The notes: generated by a model from the letters alone, not told the origin. Positions 7,947 to 14,475 are shown, counted from the stretch's first letter. The stretch is DNA of 25,298 nucleotides from Prevotellaceae bacterium UBA7017 (GCA_002449535.1 DJWZ01000088.1:1-25298), one strand, 5' to 3'. Numbers and translations: made by a program.

Positions 7947-8940
7947 CGGACACGGCGACGATGCATATAATTACGAGGGCGTTCGGAGTGATTTCTCTTC
8001 CAATATCTGTCCGCATGCTTCCCATCAGGAGTTGATGGACTTTTTGGCGTCATCCTCTGATATCATAGACCACTATCCTGAGCCAGAACCTTTGTTGTTG
8101 GAGAGAATGATTGCCGAACGGCATGACATGAAACCTGAACAGGTGATTGTGACAAGTGGAGCGACGGAGGCGATATACCTCATCGCACAGGCATTCCGGC
8201 AGAAGGCGGTGATACCTCAACCTACTTTTAGCGAATATGAAGATGCCTGCCAACTGTTTCCGAGAAAAGCTGATGTCGTTTCGATTAAATCGGGAAAACA
8301 ACTCTCAGGGAAGATGCTTTGGCTTTGTAATCCCAACAATCCTACAGGGGAAGTCTATGACCAATTGTATATCGACCGTATGATGGCGGAATATGAGGTG
8401 GTAGTGATAGATCAGTCGTACGAAAACTACACAAATGCTCATGTGATGAATCCCCGATGGGGCGCACGTACACCATATTCTATCCAAATTCACTCGATGA
8501 CCAAGAATTATGGTGTGCCAGGATTGCGATTGGGTTATATTACTGCTCATGAAAGCCTTATAAGTAGAGTCCGAAATTATATTCGTCCGTGGAGTGTGTC
8601 TTCGCTAGCCATAGAGGCAGGAAAATATCTGCTACAGCATGATGAGCTGTTGTGCAAGCCAGACCTTGGAGAAGCACAACGCCTTGCCGAAATGCTGGGG
8701 AACATCAGTGGAGTTTTTGTGGAACCAAGTCAGACGAATTTTATGCTCTGCCGAATTGTGAACCATACAGCTGCCGAATTGAAAGACTATCTCGTCAAGG
8801 AATACGGAATGCTAATCCGTGATGCTTCCAACTTCGAGGGACTCACTCTTCACCACTTCCGTATTGCTGCACAAATGCCTGAGGAGAATGATGCACTGGT
8901 GAATGCTGTCAAGACGTTTATGAAGAAAACACATGAGTGA
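7939..8940 (+). CDS. cobD: threonine-phosphate decarboxylase-like PLP enzyme (CobD)
   Basis: I take ATG 7939 as the start, which overlaps the cobQ stop by 8 bases. The long open frame upstream is only the cobQ shadow. The 333-residue product is a fold-type I PLP enzyme close to histidinol-phosphate aminotransferase, with SSNICPH near the N-terminus, VTSGATEAIYLIAQAF, LCNPNNPTGEVY, VVIDQSYENY, the PLP lysine K189 in HSMTKNYGVPGLRLGY, and an FRIAAQ motif near the end. In this operon it should make (R)-1-amino-2-propanol O-2-phosphate from L-threonine phosphate, the linker joined to the corrin by CbiB. Sequence alone does not exclude an aminotransferase, but the position between cobQ and cbiB makes CobD most likely. 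Confidence 0.9.
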   Translation: MINGHGDDAYNYEGVRSDFSSNICPHASHQELMDFLASSSDIIDHYPEPEPLLLERMIAERHDMKPEQVIVTSGATEAIYLIAQAFRQKAVIPQPTFSEYEDACQLFPRKADVVSIKSGKQLSGKMLWLCNPNNPTGEVYDQLYIDRMMAEYEVVVIDQSYENYTNAHVMNPRWGARTPYSIQIHSMTKNYGVPGLRLGYITAHESLISRVRNYIRPWSVSSLAIEAGKYLLQHDELLCKPDLGEAQRLAEMLGNISGVFVEPSQTNFMLCRIVNHTAAELKDYLVKEYGMLIRDASNFEGLTLHHFRIAAQMPEENDALVNAVKTFMKKTHE

Positions 8941-9913
8941 TGCATTTCTATTCATATTACCCCTGCTGGTAGGGTGGTTGTTAGACCTCCTGCTTGGCGA
9001 CCCAGCATGGTTGCCACATCCCGTTGTGGGATTCGGTAAGATGATTGCCTTGGGCGAGAAACGACTCAATGGAGGGAGTAATAGGATGCTGAAAGGGGCT
9101 ATTATGTCCGTATTCCTCATCATCCTTGTCTTTGCCGTCACCTGGTTTGTGCGTAGCCTACTTTTCACTTTTCACTTTTCACTTTTAATTTTATGCGACA
9201 GCATAATCGTCTTCTATTGTCTGGCGGGCACAACGTTAATCCGTGAAGTTCGCGAGGTATTTCATGCTGTGGACCGTTCTTTGGCTGAAGGACGGAAGCA
9301 AGTCGCCCGTATTGTAGGGCGCGACACCTCAGAGCTATCTGCTCAGGAGGTTCGTACAGCTGCTTTGGAGACTCTGGCAGAGAACCTGAGTGACGGCGTG
9401 ATTGCTCCGCTGTTCTGGTTGGCGATAGGGGGCGTGCCGGCCATGATGGCTTATAAGATGGTCAACACGCTCGACTCGATGATAGGCTACCGCACAGAAC
9501 GTTACAAAGACTTCGGCTGCTGGGCAGCCCACATCGATGATGTAGCAAATTATATCCCCGCCCGCATCACAGCCCTGCTAATGATATTACCATCACTTTT
9601 CACTTTTCACTTTTCACTTTTCAACTTCGTCCTCAAATACGGACGAAAGCATGCCTCTCCCAACAGCGGCTACCCTGAGGCTGCCTTGGCTGGAATACTT
9701 GATTGCCGGTTTGGAGGACCTCATTATTATTTCGGAGAGTTGTTCGACAAACCCTATATTGGCGAGAACGCTCGTGAACTGACTACTGCTGATATGCAGA
9801 AAGCAGTATGTGTCAACCGCATGGCAGAAGTGCTCGCCATTATTCTGGTCATAGCAGTCTGCATAATAACAAACTGCATGAATGTTCAATGTTCAATGTT
9901 TAATGTTCAATGA
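8933..9913 (+). CDS. cbiB: adenosylcobinamide-phosphate synthase (CbiB), membrane protein
   Basis: A 326-residue integral membrane enzyme that attaches aminopropanol phosphate to adenosylcobyric acid. The family signature is clear: LLDLLLGDPAWLPHPVVGFGKMI (residues about 16-38, shown in part), TLAENLSDGVIAPLFW, and YKMVNTLDSMIGYRTERYKD with FGCWAAHIDDVANYIPAR. Two hydrophobic segments (residues 77-85 and 222-231) each read LFTFHFSL and are encoded by identical 7 bp tandem repeats, so both look like repeat-derived additions within membrane segments. The C-terminus (NVQCSMFNVQ) is also repeat-encoded. It overlaps cobD by 8 bases and cobU by 4. Confidence 0.95.
   Translation: MSDAFLFILPLLVGWLLDLLLGDPAWLPHPVVGFGKMIALGEKRLNGGSNRMLKGAIMSVFLIILVFAVTWFVRSLLFTFHFSLLILCDSIIVFYCLAGTTLIREVREVFHAVDRSLAEGRKQVARIVGRDTSELSAQEVRTAALETLAENLSDGVIAPLFWLAIGGVPAMMAYKMVNTLDSMIGYRTERYKDFGCWAAHIDDVANYIPARITALLMILPSLFTFHFSLFNFVLKYGRKHASPNSGYPEAALAGILDCRFGGPHYYFGELFDKPYIGENARELTTADMQKAVCVNRMAEVLAIILVIAVCIITNCMNVQCSMFNVQ
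9161..9186 (+). repeat. 7 bp tandem repeat (cttttca) inside cbiB, first array
   Basis: About 3.7 units of cttttca. It encodes FTFHFSL inside a hydrophobic segment of CbiB. Confidence 0.85.
9596..9623 (+). repeat. 7 bp tandem repeat (cttttca) inside cbiB, second array
   Basis: Four exact units of cttttca. It is read in the same frame as the first array, so the same peptide, LFTFHFSL, appears twice in one protein. Confidence 0.9.
9881..9912 (+). repeat. 7 bp tandem repeat (aatgttc) at the cbiB/cobU junction
   Basis: Units: aatgttc, aatgttc, aatgttt, aatgttc, then aatg. The last partial unit contains the cobU ATG, and the array encodes the C-terminal residues of CbiB. Confidence 0.88.
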
Positions 9914-10419
9914 AAAAAATAATACTGATAACTGGTGGTGCCCGCTCGGGCAAGAGCCGATACGCTGAGAAACTTGCTCTGTCGCTGAGCAAGAATCCTG
10001 TTTATGTTGCTACGGCTCACGTGTGGGACGATGAGTTTCGTGAGCGGGTGAAGAAACATCAGGAGCGACGCGGCTCAGAGTGGACAAATATCGAAGAGGA
10101 ACAACAACTAAGCAGGCACGACCTCACAGGTCGGGTTGCCGTCATAGATTGTATCACGCTGTGGTGTACCAATTTTTTCTTTCAGATGAAGAAGGTAGAT
10201 ACTGCGCTCGAAGCCCTCAGAGCTGAGTTTGACAGGTTTGTTGCTCAGGATGCTACCTTCATTTTTGTGACCAACGAAATTGGAATGGGGGGCGTTAGCG
10301 AGAATGCTGTGCAACGAAAATTTACAGATTTGCAAGGTTGGATGAACCAATATGTTGCCAACAAGGCTGATGAAGTGGTGTTGATGGTGAGTGGTATCCC
10401 AGTAAGGGTTAAGGGTTAA
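9910..10419 (+). CDS. cobU: adenosylcobinamide kinase / adenosylcobinamide-phosphate guanylyltransferase (CobU)
   Basis: A 169-residue bifunctional enzyme that phosphorylates adenosylcobinamide and then adds GMP to give adenosylcobinamide-GDP. The P-loop GGARSGKS is at residues 9-16, and His50 in KKHQERRG matches the residue that is guanylylated in the family. VIDCITLWCTNF, FVTNEIGMGGVSENAVQRKF and DLQGWMNQYVANKADEVVLM follow the family pattern to the end. The start codon lies inside a 7 bp repeat array and overlaps the cbiB stop (ATGA). The last residues (VRVKG) are encoded by another 7 bp array. Because of its kinase activity, CobU also allows salvage of imported cobinamide. Confidence 0.96.
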   Translation: MKKIILITGGARSGKSRYAEKLALSLSKNPVYVATAHVWDDEFRERVKKHQERRGSEWTNIEEEQQLSRHDLTGRVAVIDCITLWCTNFFFQMKKVDTALEALRAEFDRFVAQDATFIFVTNEIGMGGVSENAVQRKFTDLQGWMNQYVANKADEVVLMVSGIPVRVKG

Positions 10420-10423
10420 TGGT
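10403..10423 (+). repeat. 7 bp tandem repeat (taagggt) at the cobU/cobT junction
   Basis: Units: taagggt, taagggt, taatggt. The third unit holds both the cobU stop (TAA 10417-10419) and the annotated cobT ATG (10419-10421). Losing or gaining a unit would move both. Confidence 0.82.
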
Positions 10424-11477
10424 TGAAATGAGAAATTTTAAGATAGAGAAGCCGAACGATGGTATGCGTTCTGCGATTCAGGACAAGATTGACAATCTGA
10501 ACAAGCCGAAAGGCTCGTTGGGCGTGTTGGAGGAATTGGCGATGCAAGTGTGTCTGATTCAACAGACGCTTACTCCTTCATTGACAAATCCTTGTCATCT
10601 GTTGTTGGGGGGCGATCATGGTATTGAGCGTGAGGGCGTCAGTGTGTCTCCTCGTGAAGTGACCTGGCAGCAAATGATTAACTTCACTCGTGGCGGTGGC
10701 GGCGTGAACATGTTCTGCCGTCAGCATGGTTTTAAGTTGAGTATTGTTGATGTGGGCGTTGATTATAACTTCTCCCAAGTGCCTGGTATCATCGATTGTA
10801 AAATAGCAAGAGGCACGAAAAACTTTCTTTACGAACCTGCTATGTCGGAAGAGGAGTTTGACAAGGCAATTGAAATCGGGGCATTGTTAGTGGATGACTG
10901 CGTTTCAGAGGGTTGTAAGGTTCTCTGTATTGGAGAGATGGGTATTGCTAACACGTCGCCGTCAAGCATTTGGATGAGTATCTTTTGTGACATCCCTCTC
11001 GACGAATGTATCGGTGCCGGTGCAGGGCTCGACTCACCCGGTATCCGCCATAAGCGCGAAATACTCCGTCAGGCTGTTAATAATTATAAGAGTTTTTTCT
11101 CACCTCTTACCTCTCACCTCTCACCTCTGATATATTTTGGCGGTTTTGAGATGAGTGCGGCTATTGGAGCAATGTTACGGGCTGCCGAGCAAAACCTTAT
11201 CATATTAGTGGATGGCTTTATTATGACAGCTTGTGCTCTTGCTGCCTGTAAGCTCTATCCTGAGGCGAAGAGTTATATGGTATTCGGTCATTGTGGCGAT
11301 GAGAGCGGACATCGTCGTATGCTTGATGCAATGGATGCCAAACCGCTGCTCTCATTAGGTTTAAGGCTGGGCGAGGGTACAGGTGCCCTCTGTGCCTTCC
11401 CTGTCCTCGACTCTGCCGTCCGTATGATTAATGAAATGAATAACTTCGATAATGGAAATATTACAAAATACTTCTAA
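10419..11477 (+). CDS. cobT: nicotinate-nucleotide--dimethylbenzimidazole phosphoribosyltransferase (CobT)
   Basis: A 352-residue enzyme that activates the lower-ligand base (dimethylbenzimidazole or another base) to its alpha-riboside phosphate. It shows KPKGSLGVLEELA, LLGGDHGIEREGVSV, GEMGIANTSPSS and GAGAGLDSPGI, then FGGFEMSAAIGAM, LVDGFIMTACAL, FGHCGDESGHRRML, and the catalytic E319 in LRLGEGTGALCAFP. ATG 10419 overlaps the cobU stop by one base; an in-frame ATG at 10428 (MRNFKIEKP) is an equally good start, since the first is created by a repeat. Residues 227-236 (SPLTSHLSPL) are encoded by a 7 bp array in a loop before the FGGFE motif. The base it uses cannot be told from sequence. Confidence 0.95.
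   Translation: MVEMRNFKIEKPNDGMRSAIQDKIDNLNKPKGSLGVLEELAMQVCLIQQTLTPSLTNPCHLLLGGDHGIEREGVSVSPREVTWQQMINFTRGGGGVNMFCRQHGFKLSIVDVGVDYNFSQVPGIIDCKIARGTKNFLYEPAMSEEEFDKAIEIGALLVDDCVSEGCKVLCIGEMGIANTSPSSIWMSIFCDIPLDECIGAGAGLDSPGIRHKREILRQAVNNYKSFFSPLTSHLSPLIYFGGFEMSAAIGAMLRAAEQNLIILVDGFIMTACALAACKLYPEAKSYMVFGHCGDESGHRRMLDAMDAKPLLSLGLRLGEGTGALCAFPVLDSAVRMINEMNNFDNGNITKYF
11099..11126 (+). repeat. 7 bp tandem repeat (ctcacct/cttacct) inside cobT
   Basis: Four units: ctcacct, cttacct, ctcacct, ctcacct. It encodes SPLTSHLSPL in CobT. Same unit family as the arrays at 12692 and 19648, and as the reverse-complement array in cobQ. Confidence 0.9.
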
Positions 11478-12240
11478 TTGGTATGACCGTCTGTGGGCAG
11501 CACTTATTTTCTTTACCCGTCTGCCTTTCTGGCGCATCTACCAACCTCCGAAAAATGCTTATCAGGGTGTTGTGGAATTCTGGCCGTTGGCGGGTTGGCT
11601 TACAGCGGGGGTGATGGCGGGCGTGCTCTATGGCACCTCAATGTTCTTCAGCTATGAGATTGCCATCGTGCTGGCAATTATAAGTCGTCTGCTGTTGACA
11701 GGTGCTCTGCATGAAGACGGACTGGCCGATTTCTTTGATGGATTCGGCGGCGGACGGGACCGTCAGCGTATCCTCGAAATCATGAAAGATTCGCATATCG
11801 GCACCTATGGCGTGCTGGCGCTCATCGTCTATTTTGCGTTGCTGTTCTTTGTATTGCATTCTCTTTCACCCGCCGACGCTGCACTGGCTATCCTCGCCGT
11901 TGACCCGTATGCCAAGATGGTGAGTGCTTTGGTGATACAGCTGATGCCGTATGCCCGTACAGAAGAGACAGCCAAGAACAAAACCGTCTATCGCAAATTC
12001 CCTGCGATGGCTGGTATCGGTCTCGCCATTCAGGGCTTGTTGCCTATCGGGCTATATCTTTGGTGGATGCAGGGACGAATTGAATGGAGTTCGCTCATCT
12101 TCATGCCTTGTCTGACGATGTATTTCCTATATCTCTACATCTGGCGTAGGCTCAGAGGCTACACAGGTGATTGCTGTGGCGCCCTCTTCCTACTTACGGA
12201 ACTGACGGCTTATCTTGTTATATCTTATTATCTTGCCTAA
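11452..12240 (+). CDS. cobS: adenosylcobinamide-GDP ribazoletransferase (cobalamin synthase CobS)
   Basis: A 262-residue membrane enzyme that joins adenosylcobinamide-GDP to alpha-ribazole (or its phosphate), the last assembly step. The hallmark EDGLADFFDGFGGG is at residues 88-101, followed by RQRILEIMKDSHIGTYG; the rest is a series of hydrophobic segments with a short YTGDCCGAL motif near the C-terminus. It overlaps the 3' end of cobT by 26 bases and is the last gene of the operon, followed by a strong hairpin. The alpha-ribazole phosphatase gene (cobC) that often follows is not seen, so phosphate removal may occur through an enzyme encoded elsewhere. Confidence 0.96.
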   Translation: MEILQNTSNWYDRLWAALIFFTRLPFWRIYQPPKNAYQGVVEFWPLAGWLTAGVMAGVLYGTSMFFSYEIAIVLAIISRLLLTGALHEDGLADFFDGFGGGRDRQRILEIMKDSHIGTYGVLALIVYFALLFFVLHSLSPADAALAILAVDPYAKMVSALVIQLMPYARTEETAKNKTVYRKFPAMAGIGLAIQGLLPIGLYLWWMQGRIEWSSLIFMPCLTMYFLYLYIWRRLRGYTGDCCGALFLLTELTAYLVISYYLA

Positions 12241-12255
12241 TCCCCATTCAAAGCA

Positions 12256-12298
12256 GCGGTGCTACCCCCTTACACGAGGTAAGGAAAAGCAGCACCGC
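12256..12298. terminator. long hairpin between cobS and the riboswitch-controlled small ORF
   Basis: GCGGTGCT (12256-12263) pairs with AGCACCGC (12291-12298); an inner stem pairs CCTTAC with GTAAGG. It lies 15 bases after the cobS stop and 21 bases after the small minus-strand ORF, so it could end transcription from both sides. Neither strand has a long U tract next to the stem. Confidence 0.65.
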
Positions 12299-12319
12299 AA
12301 AATACAATACAATACAATT

Positions 12320-12436
12320 TTATTTCGTTTCTATATTGTCAAGGGTATGCTGTTTCTGTGCTGATGCGAAAATACACCAACACATCATGCACAGGAGCAT
12401 GACATACGCCTTATTATTATATATAATGTGTGTCAT
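12320..12436 (-). CDS. 38-codon signal-peptide-like ORF under a cobalamin riboswitch (remnant or small peptide)
   Basis: The frame reads MTHIIYNNKAYVMLLCMMCW, then CIFASAQKQHTLDNIETK, then stop. It looks like a signal peptide with cleavage after ASA, followed by a short tail like the first residues of a TonB-dependent receptor (compare MSAQTKIVRTDSLQEVVVTG in the BtuB-like protein). A GGAG Shine-Dalgarno sequence sits 7 bases before the ATG and is held in the riboswitch's 3' hairpin. The frame is too short for ORF finders. It may be the 5' stump of a deleted receptor, or a genuine small secreted peptide; nothing in the sequence settles this. No longer frame follows before the hairpin at 12256-12298. 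Confidence 0.6.
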   Translation of the reverse strand: MTHIIYNNKAYVMLLCMMCWCIFASAQKQHTLDNIETK

Positions 12437-12443
12437 TATCTTA

Positions 12444-12633
12444 CTCCAGATCCTGGGAGCGGATATTGTTTTCGCAAAATGGTCGGTCTTCTGGCTTACC
12501 CCCTCTGTTACGCCTTCCCGACAAATGGTCAGTGGCTTTCTGTGTAACAGGAAAAAAGGGCTTACAGCTGCAGGAACAGCTCAGGTCTTACACCTGATTC
12601 CCATTTACCAAATTGCATGGAATTTTTTAAATT
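12444..12633 (-). promoter_or_regulatory. second cobalamin riboswitch, with no normal gene downstream
   Basis: Minus strand: the core reads GGGAATCAGGTGTAAGACCT, then CTGTTCCTGCAGCTGTAA (12562-12600). The B12 box AAGCCAGAAGACCGACC lies at 12481-12497. A 3' hairpin at 12444-12459 (CTCCCAG, GAT, CTGGAG, one bulged C) would hide the GGAG ribosome-binding site of the 38-codon ORF. Core and spacing match the aptamer at 4399-4600 although the linkers differ. Similarity to the first copy supports the call. Confidence 0.92.
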
Positions 12634-12639
12634 CGGCTG

Positions 12640-12671
12640 CAAAGGTATAAAAAAGAGATGAAAGTACCAAA
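12640..12671 (-). promoter_or_regulatory. promoter for the second cobalamin riboswitch
   Basis: Minus strand: -7 box TACCTTTG (12640-12647) and -33 TTTG (12668-12671), spacer 20 bases. This is a near-perfect Bacteroidota consensus, so the orphan riboswitch is probably still transcribed. Confidence 0.75.
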
Positions 12672-12691
12672 AAATGCAGCAGAAAATTTTT

Positions 12692-12746
12692 TTACCCCTC
12701 ACTTCTTACCTCTTACCTCTCACCTCTTACTTCTTACTTCTTACCT
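12692..12746 (+). repeat. 7 bp tandem repeat upstream of the flavoprotein gene
   Basis: About eight units of cttacct/ctcacct/cttactt (first one degenerate). The last unit runs into TTACCTTTG and supplies the first half of the -7 box of the next gene. Confidence 0.88.
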
Positions 12747-12749
12747 TTG
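12742..12749 (+). promoter_or_regulatory. -7 box of the flavoprotein gene, inside the repeat array
   Basis: TACCTTTG fits TAnnTTTG. The ATG at 12758 is only 8 bases further, so a transcript starting about 7 bases after the box would be almost leaderless. No -33 TTTG is seen because that place is occupied by the repeats. Confidence 0.5.
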
Positions 12750-12757
12750 CACCCATT

Positions 12758-13969
12758 ATGAAAACAGCAGTGATAGGTGGCGGGGCGGCTGGGTTCTTCC
12801 TGGCTGTCAACCTGAAGGAGATGATGCCGGAGATGGAGGTTACCATCTTTGAGCGCAGCCAGCGGGTGCTGGCAAAGGTAGAGGTGAGCGGTGGCGGACG
12901 CTGCAACTGCACCAACTCCTTTGCCCGTGTGACGGACCTGCAGCAGGTCTATCCGCGAGGGCATAGGCTGATGAAAAGACTCTTTAATGTCTTCGACTAT
13001 CAGGATGCCTATGAGTGGTTTGAACGTCACGGCGTGCCGTTGGTGACTCAGGAGGATGAGTGTGTCTTTCCGAAGGCGCAGGATTCGCACGCCGTCATAG
13101 ACTGCTTCCTGTCGCTTGCCCGTAAGTATGACATAAAAGTCCAGACCGGTGAGAACGTTACGTCGCTCTCGCAACTTGAGGGCTATGACAATATCGTCGT
13201 GACGACCGGCGGCTCGCCCAGTGGCAGGGGGCTGGAATGGTTAGCGGCTTTGGGGCATGAGGTAGAAACGCCCGTGCCGTCGCTCTTCTCCTTTTCTGTT
13301 GCCGACAAGCAACTGCAGTCGTTACAAGGACTCGTGGTAAACGATGTCACTGCCATGCTGCCCGGAACAAAGATGCGTGCCGAGGGACCTCTGCTCATAA
13401 CCCATTGGGGAATGAGCGGACCTGCCATACTGCGCCTGTCGAGCTATGCGGCACGCCATCTGGCGGAGCAGGAATACCGTTCCCCCCTCAGCATACGATG
13501 GGTGCAGCTGACGGAGGATGGATTGCACGCGGCTATAAAGGAACAGCAGGCAAACCAAGCCCGAAAGCAACTGACGTCATATTGCCCCTTCGGCTTGCAG
13601 CAGCGGCTATGGGCGTACTTGCTGCAAAAGTCCCTGGAGCTGCGGGCTGCCATACGCTGGGCGGAACTCAACAAAAAAGACATCAACCGTTTGGTCAATG
13701 TCTTGCTCTGTGATACTTACCAGATATCCGGTCGCGCCCCGTTCAAGGACGAGTTCGTCATCTGCGGCGGCATATCGCTGAAGGCTGTCAATATGTCAAC
13801 CCTCGAAAGCCGCCATGTCCCCCATCTCTATTTTGCCGGTGAGGTGCTCGACATCGACGGCGTGACCGGAGGCTTCAACTTCCAAGCCGCCTGGACAACA
13901 GCCTATACCGTGGCACGGAGCATAGCAAAAAGCCCCTCCCCAGGTCCCACCCCGACCCTCCCCAGTTAG
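12758..13969 (+). CDS. HI0933/BaiN-family NAD(P)/FAD-dependent oxidoreductase
   Basis: A 403-residue flavoprotein. I start at ATG 12758, which begins directly with the dinucleotide-binding motif MKTAVIGGGAAGFFLAVNL; the longer open frame upstream is just translated repeat. VSGGGRCNCTN (about residues 44-54), VTTGGSPSGRGLEWLAALGH, PSLFSF, GPLLITHWGMSGPAIL, and the C-terminal VICGGISLKAVN and LYFAGEVLDIDGVTGGFNFQ are all signature motifs of the family. Its substrate in this organism is unknown; BaiN homologues have been linked to bile-acid reduction, but the family is wide and that should not be assumed. The last dozen residues (SPSPGPTPTLPS) are encoded by a GC-rich palindromic repeat, which also contains the stop. 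Confidence 0.9.
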   Translation: MKTAVIGGGAAGFFLAVNLKEMMPEMEVTIFERSQRVLAKVEVSGGGRCNCTNSFARVTDLQQVYPRGHRLMKRLFNVFDYQDAYEWFERHGVPLVTQEDECVFPKAQDSHAVIDCFLSLARKYDIKVQTGENVTSLSQLEGYDNIVVTTGGSPSGRGLEWLAALGHEVETPVPSLFSFSVADKQLQSLQGLVVNDVTAMLPGTKMRAEGPLLITHWGMSGPAILRLSSYAARHLAEQEYRSPLSIRWVQLTEDGLHAAIKEQQANQARKQLTSYCPFGLQQRLWAYLLQKSLELRAAIRWAELNKKDINRLVNVLLCDTYQISGRAPFKDEFVICGGISLKAVNMSTLESRHVPHLYFAGEVLDIDGVTGGFNFQAAWTTAYTVARSIAKSPSPGPTPTLPS

Positions 13970-13977
13970 GGAGGGAG
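13933..13977. repeat. GC-rich palindromic repeat, diverged copy at the flavoprotein stop
   Basis: A run of C-rich blocks ends in CCCTCCC (13956-13962), loop CAGTTA, GGGAGGG (13969-13975). It resembles the repeats at 14910-14939 and 23794-23822. The TAG stop falls at the loop/stem border. Confidence 0.65.
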
Positions 13978-13982
13978 AAGTG

Positions 13983-14018
13983 AAGAGCGCAGCAAGCTTG
14001 ATAGCATGCTGCGCTCTT
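13983..14018. terminator. hairpin after the flavoprotein gene
   Basis: A perfect 12 bp stem, AAGAGCGCAGCA pairing with TGCTGCGCTCTT, around a 12-base loop, followed by GTTT. It is the probable transcription end for the flavoprotein gene. Confidence 0.75.
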
Positions 14019-14024
14019 GTTTAG

Positions 14025-14055
14025 TAATTGGTCTTATTGGTCCTATTGGGCTTAT
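14025..14055. repeat. 9 bp tandem repeat
   Basis: Units: taattggtc, ttattggtc, ctattgggc, then ttat. It lies just beyond the small minus-strand ORFs. Its unit differs from the 7 bp family. Confidence 0.75.
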
Positions 14056-14113
14056 GAGCAATACGTGCTGATTAGAAGGAAGAATTCTTCAATAATAGCA
14101 AGCACAGTGGCTT

Positions 14114-14242
14114 CTATCCTTCCTCATCGAAACTGACGCGATAGTGTATGCCGTTATCTGTGAGAAAGATAAAGCCAGCCTCTGACAGAGTAATGTCATA
14201 AGGAGAATTCTGAAGAATGTGTTGAAGCGAGAAGTCTATCAT
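14114..14242 (-). CDS. 42-residue ORF, possibly the 5' part of a frameshifted small gene
   Basis: It reads MIDFSLQHILQNSPYDITLS, EAGFIFLTDNGIHYRVSFDE, EG, stop. The pattern of F-x-T-DNG-I-x-Y-x-V-x-F resembles small Bacteroidota proteins of unknown function (possibly the DUF6169 type; tentative). A neighbouring frame after the stop continues IEATVLAIIEEFFLLISTYC down to 14052, as expected if one base was lost near 14115. It could therefore be a pseudogene of about 62 codons or a complete short ORF. The start overlaps the upstream ORF's stop by 4 bases (ATGA), suggesting translation as a pair. Confidence 0.5.
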   Translation of the reverse strand: MIDFSLQHILQNSPYDITLSEAGFIFLTDNGIHYRVSFDEEG

Positions 14243-14367
14243 AGCGTAACCACTTTTCCTTCAACCCCTCTTTCCCGTAACCATCGTTCAAATTGGTCTT
14301 TTGCTTCTTTCTTGTGAGCCAAAGCTTTCTTAAAAGCCTTCATGGCATCCTCTTTTGTTACTACCAT
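14239..14367 (-). CDS. 42-residue lysine-rich small ORF of unknown function
   Basis: It reads MVVTKEDAMKAFKKALAHKK, EAKDQFERWLRERGVEGKVV, TL, stop, a charged, probably helical peptide. It has a good promoter 29 bases upstream and is overlapped by the next small ORF (ATGA). The two-gene form, small size and shared promoter recall toxin-antitoxin or accessory pairs, but I recognise no such family. It is absent from standard ORF lists because it is short. Confidence 0.6.
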   Translation of the reverse strand: MVVTKEDAMKAFKKALAHKKEAKDQFERWLRERGVEGKVVTL

Positions 14368-14395
14368 AATATCCTATTTGAATTCTTTCCGTGTG

Positions 14396-14426
14396 CAAAG
14401 ATACGATTTAGTGGGAAAAAAACAAA
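14396..14426 (-). promoter_or_regulatory. promoter for the two small minus-strand ORFs
   Basis: Minus strand: -7 TATCTTTG (14396-14403), -33 TTTG (14423-14426), spacer 19 bases, a consensus match. The short leader is about 20 bases. Confidence 0.75.
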
Positions 14427-14475
14427 TTTTTATCTAAGTTTTTCGTTTAAATTTTCGTATTCGTTATAATTTTCG

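Noticed and set aside
12171..12650. Plus-strand 159-codon frame across the cobS end and the intergenic region
   Set aside because: It is out of frame with cobS, crosses a strong hairpin and runs antisense to a cobalamin riboswitch; no family motifs.
12658..12757. Upstream extension of the flavoprotein giving a leucine-rich, signal-like N-terminus
   Set aside because: It is a translation of the 7 bp repeat array and contains the promoter; the FAD-binding motif starts right at ATG 12758.
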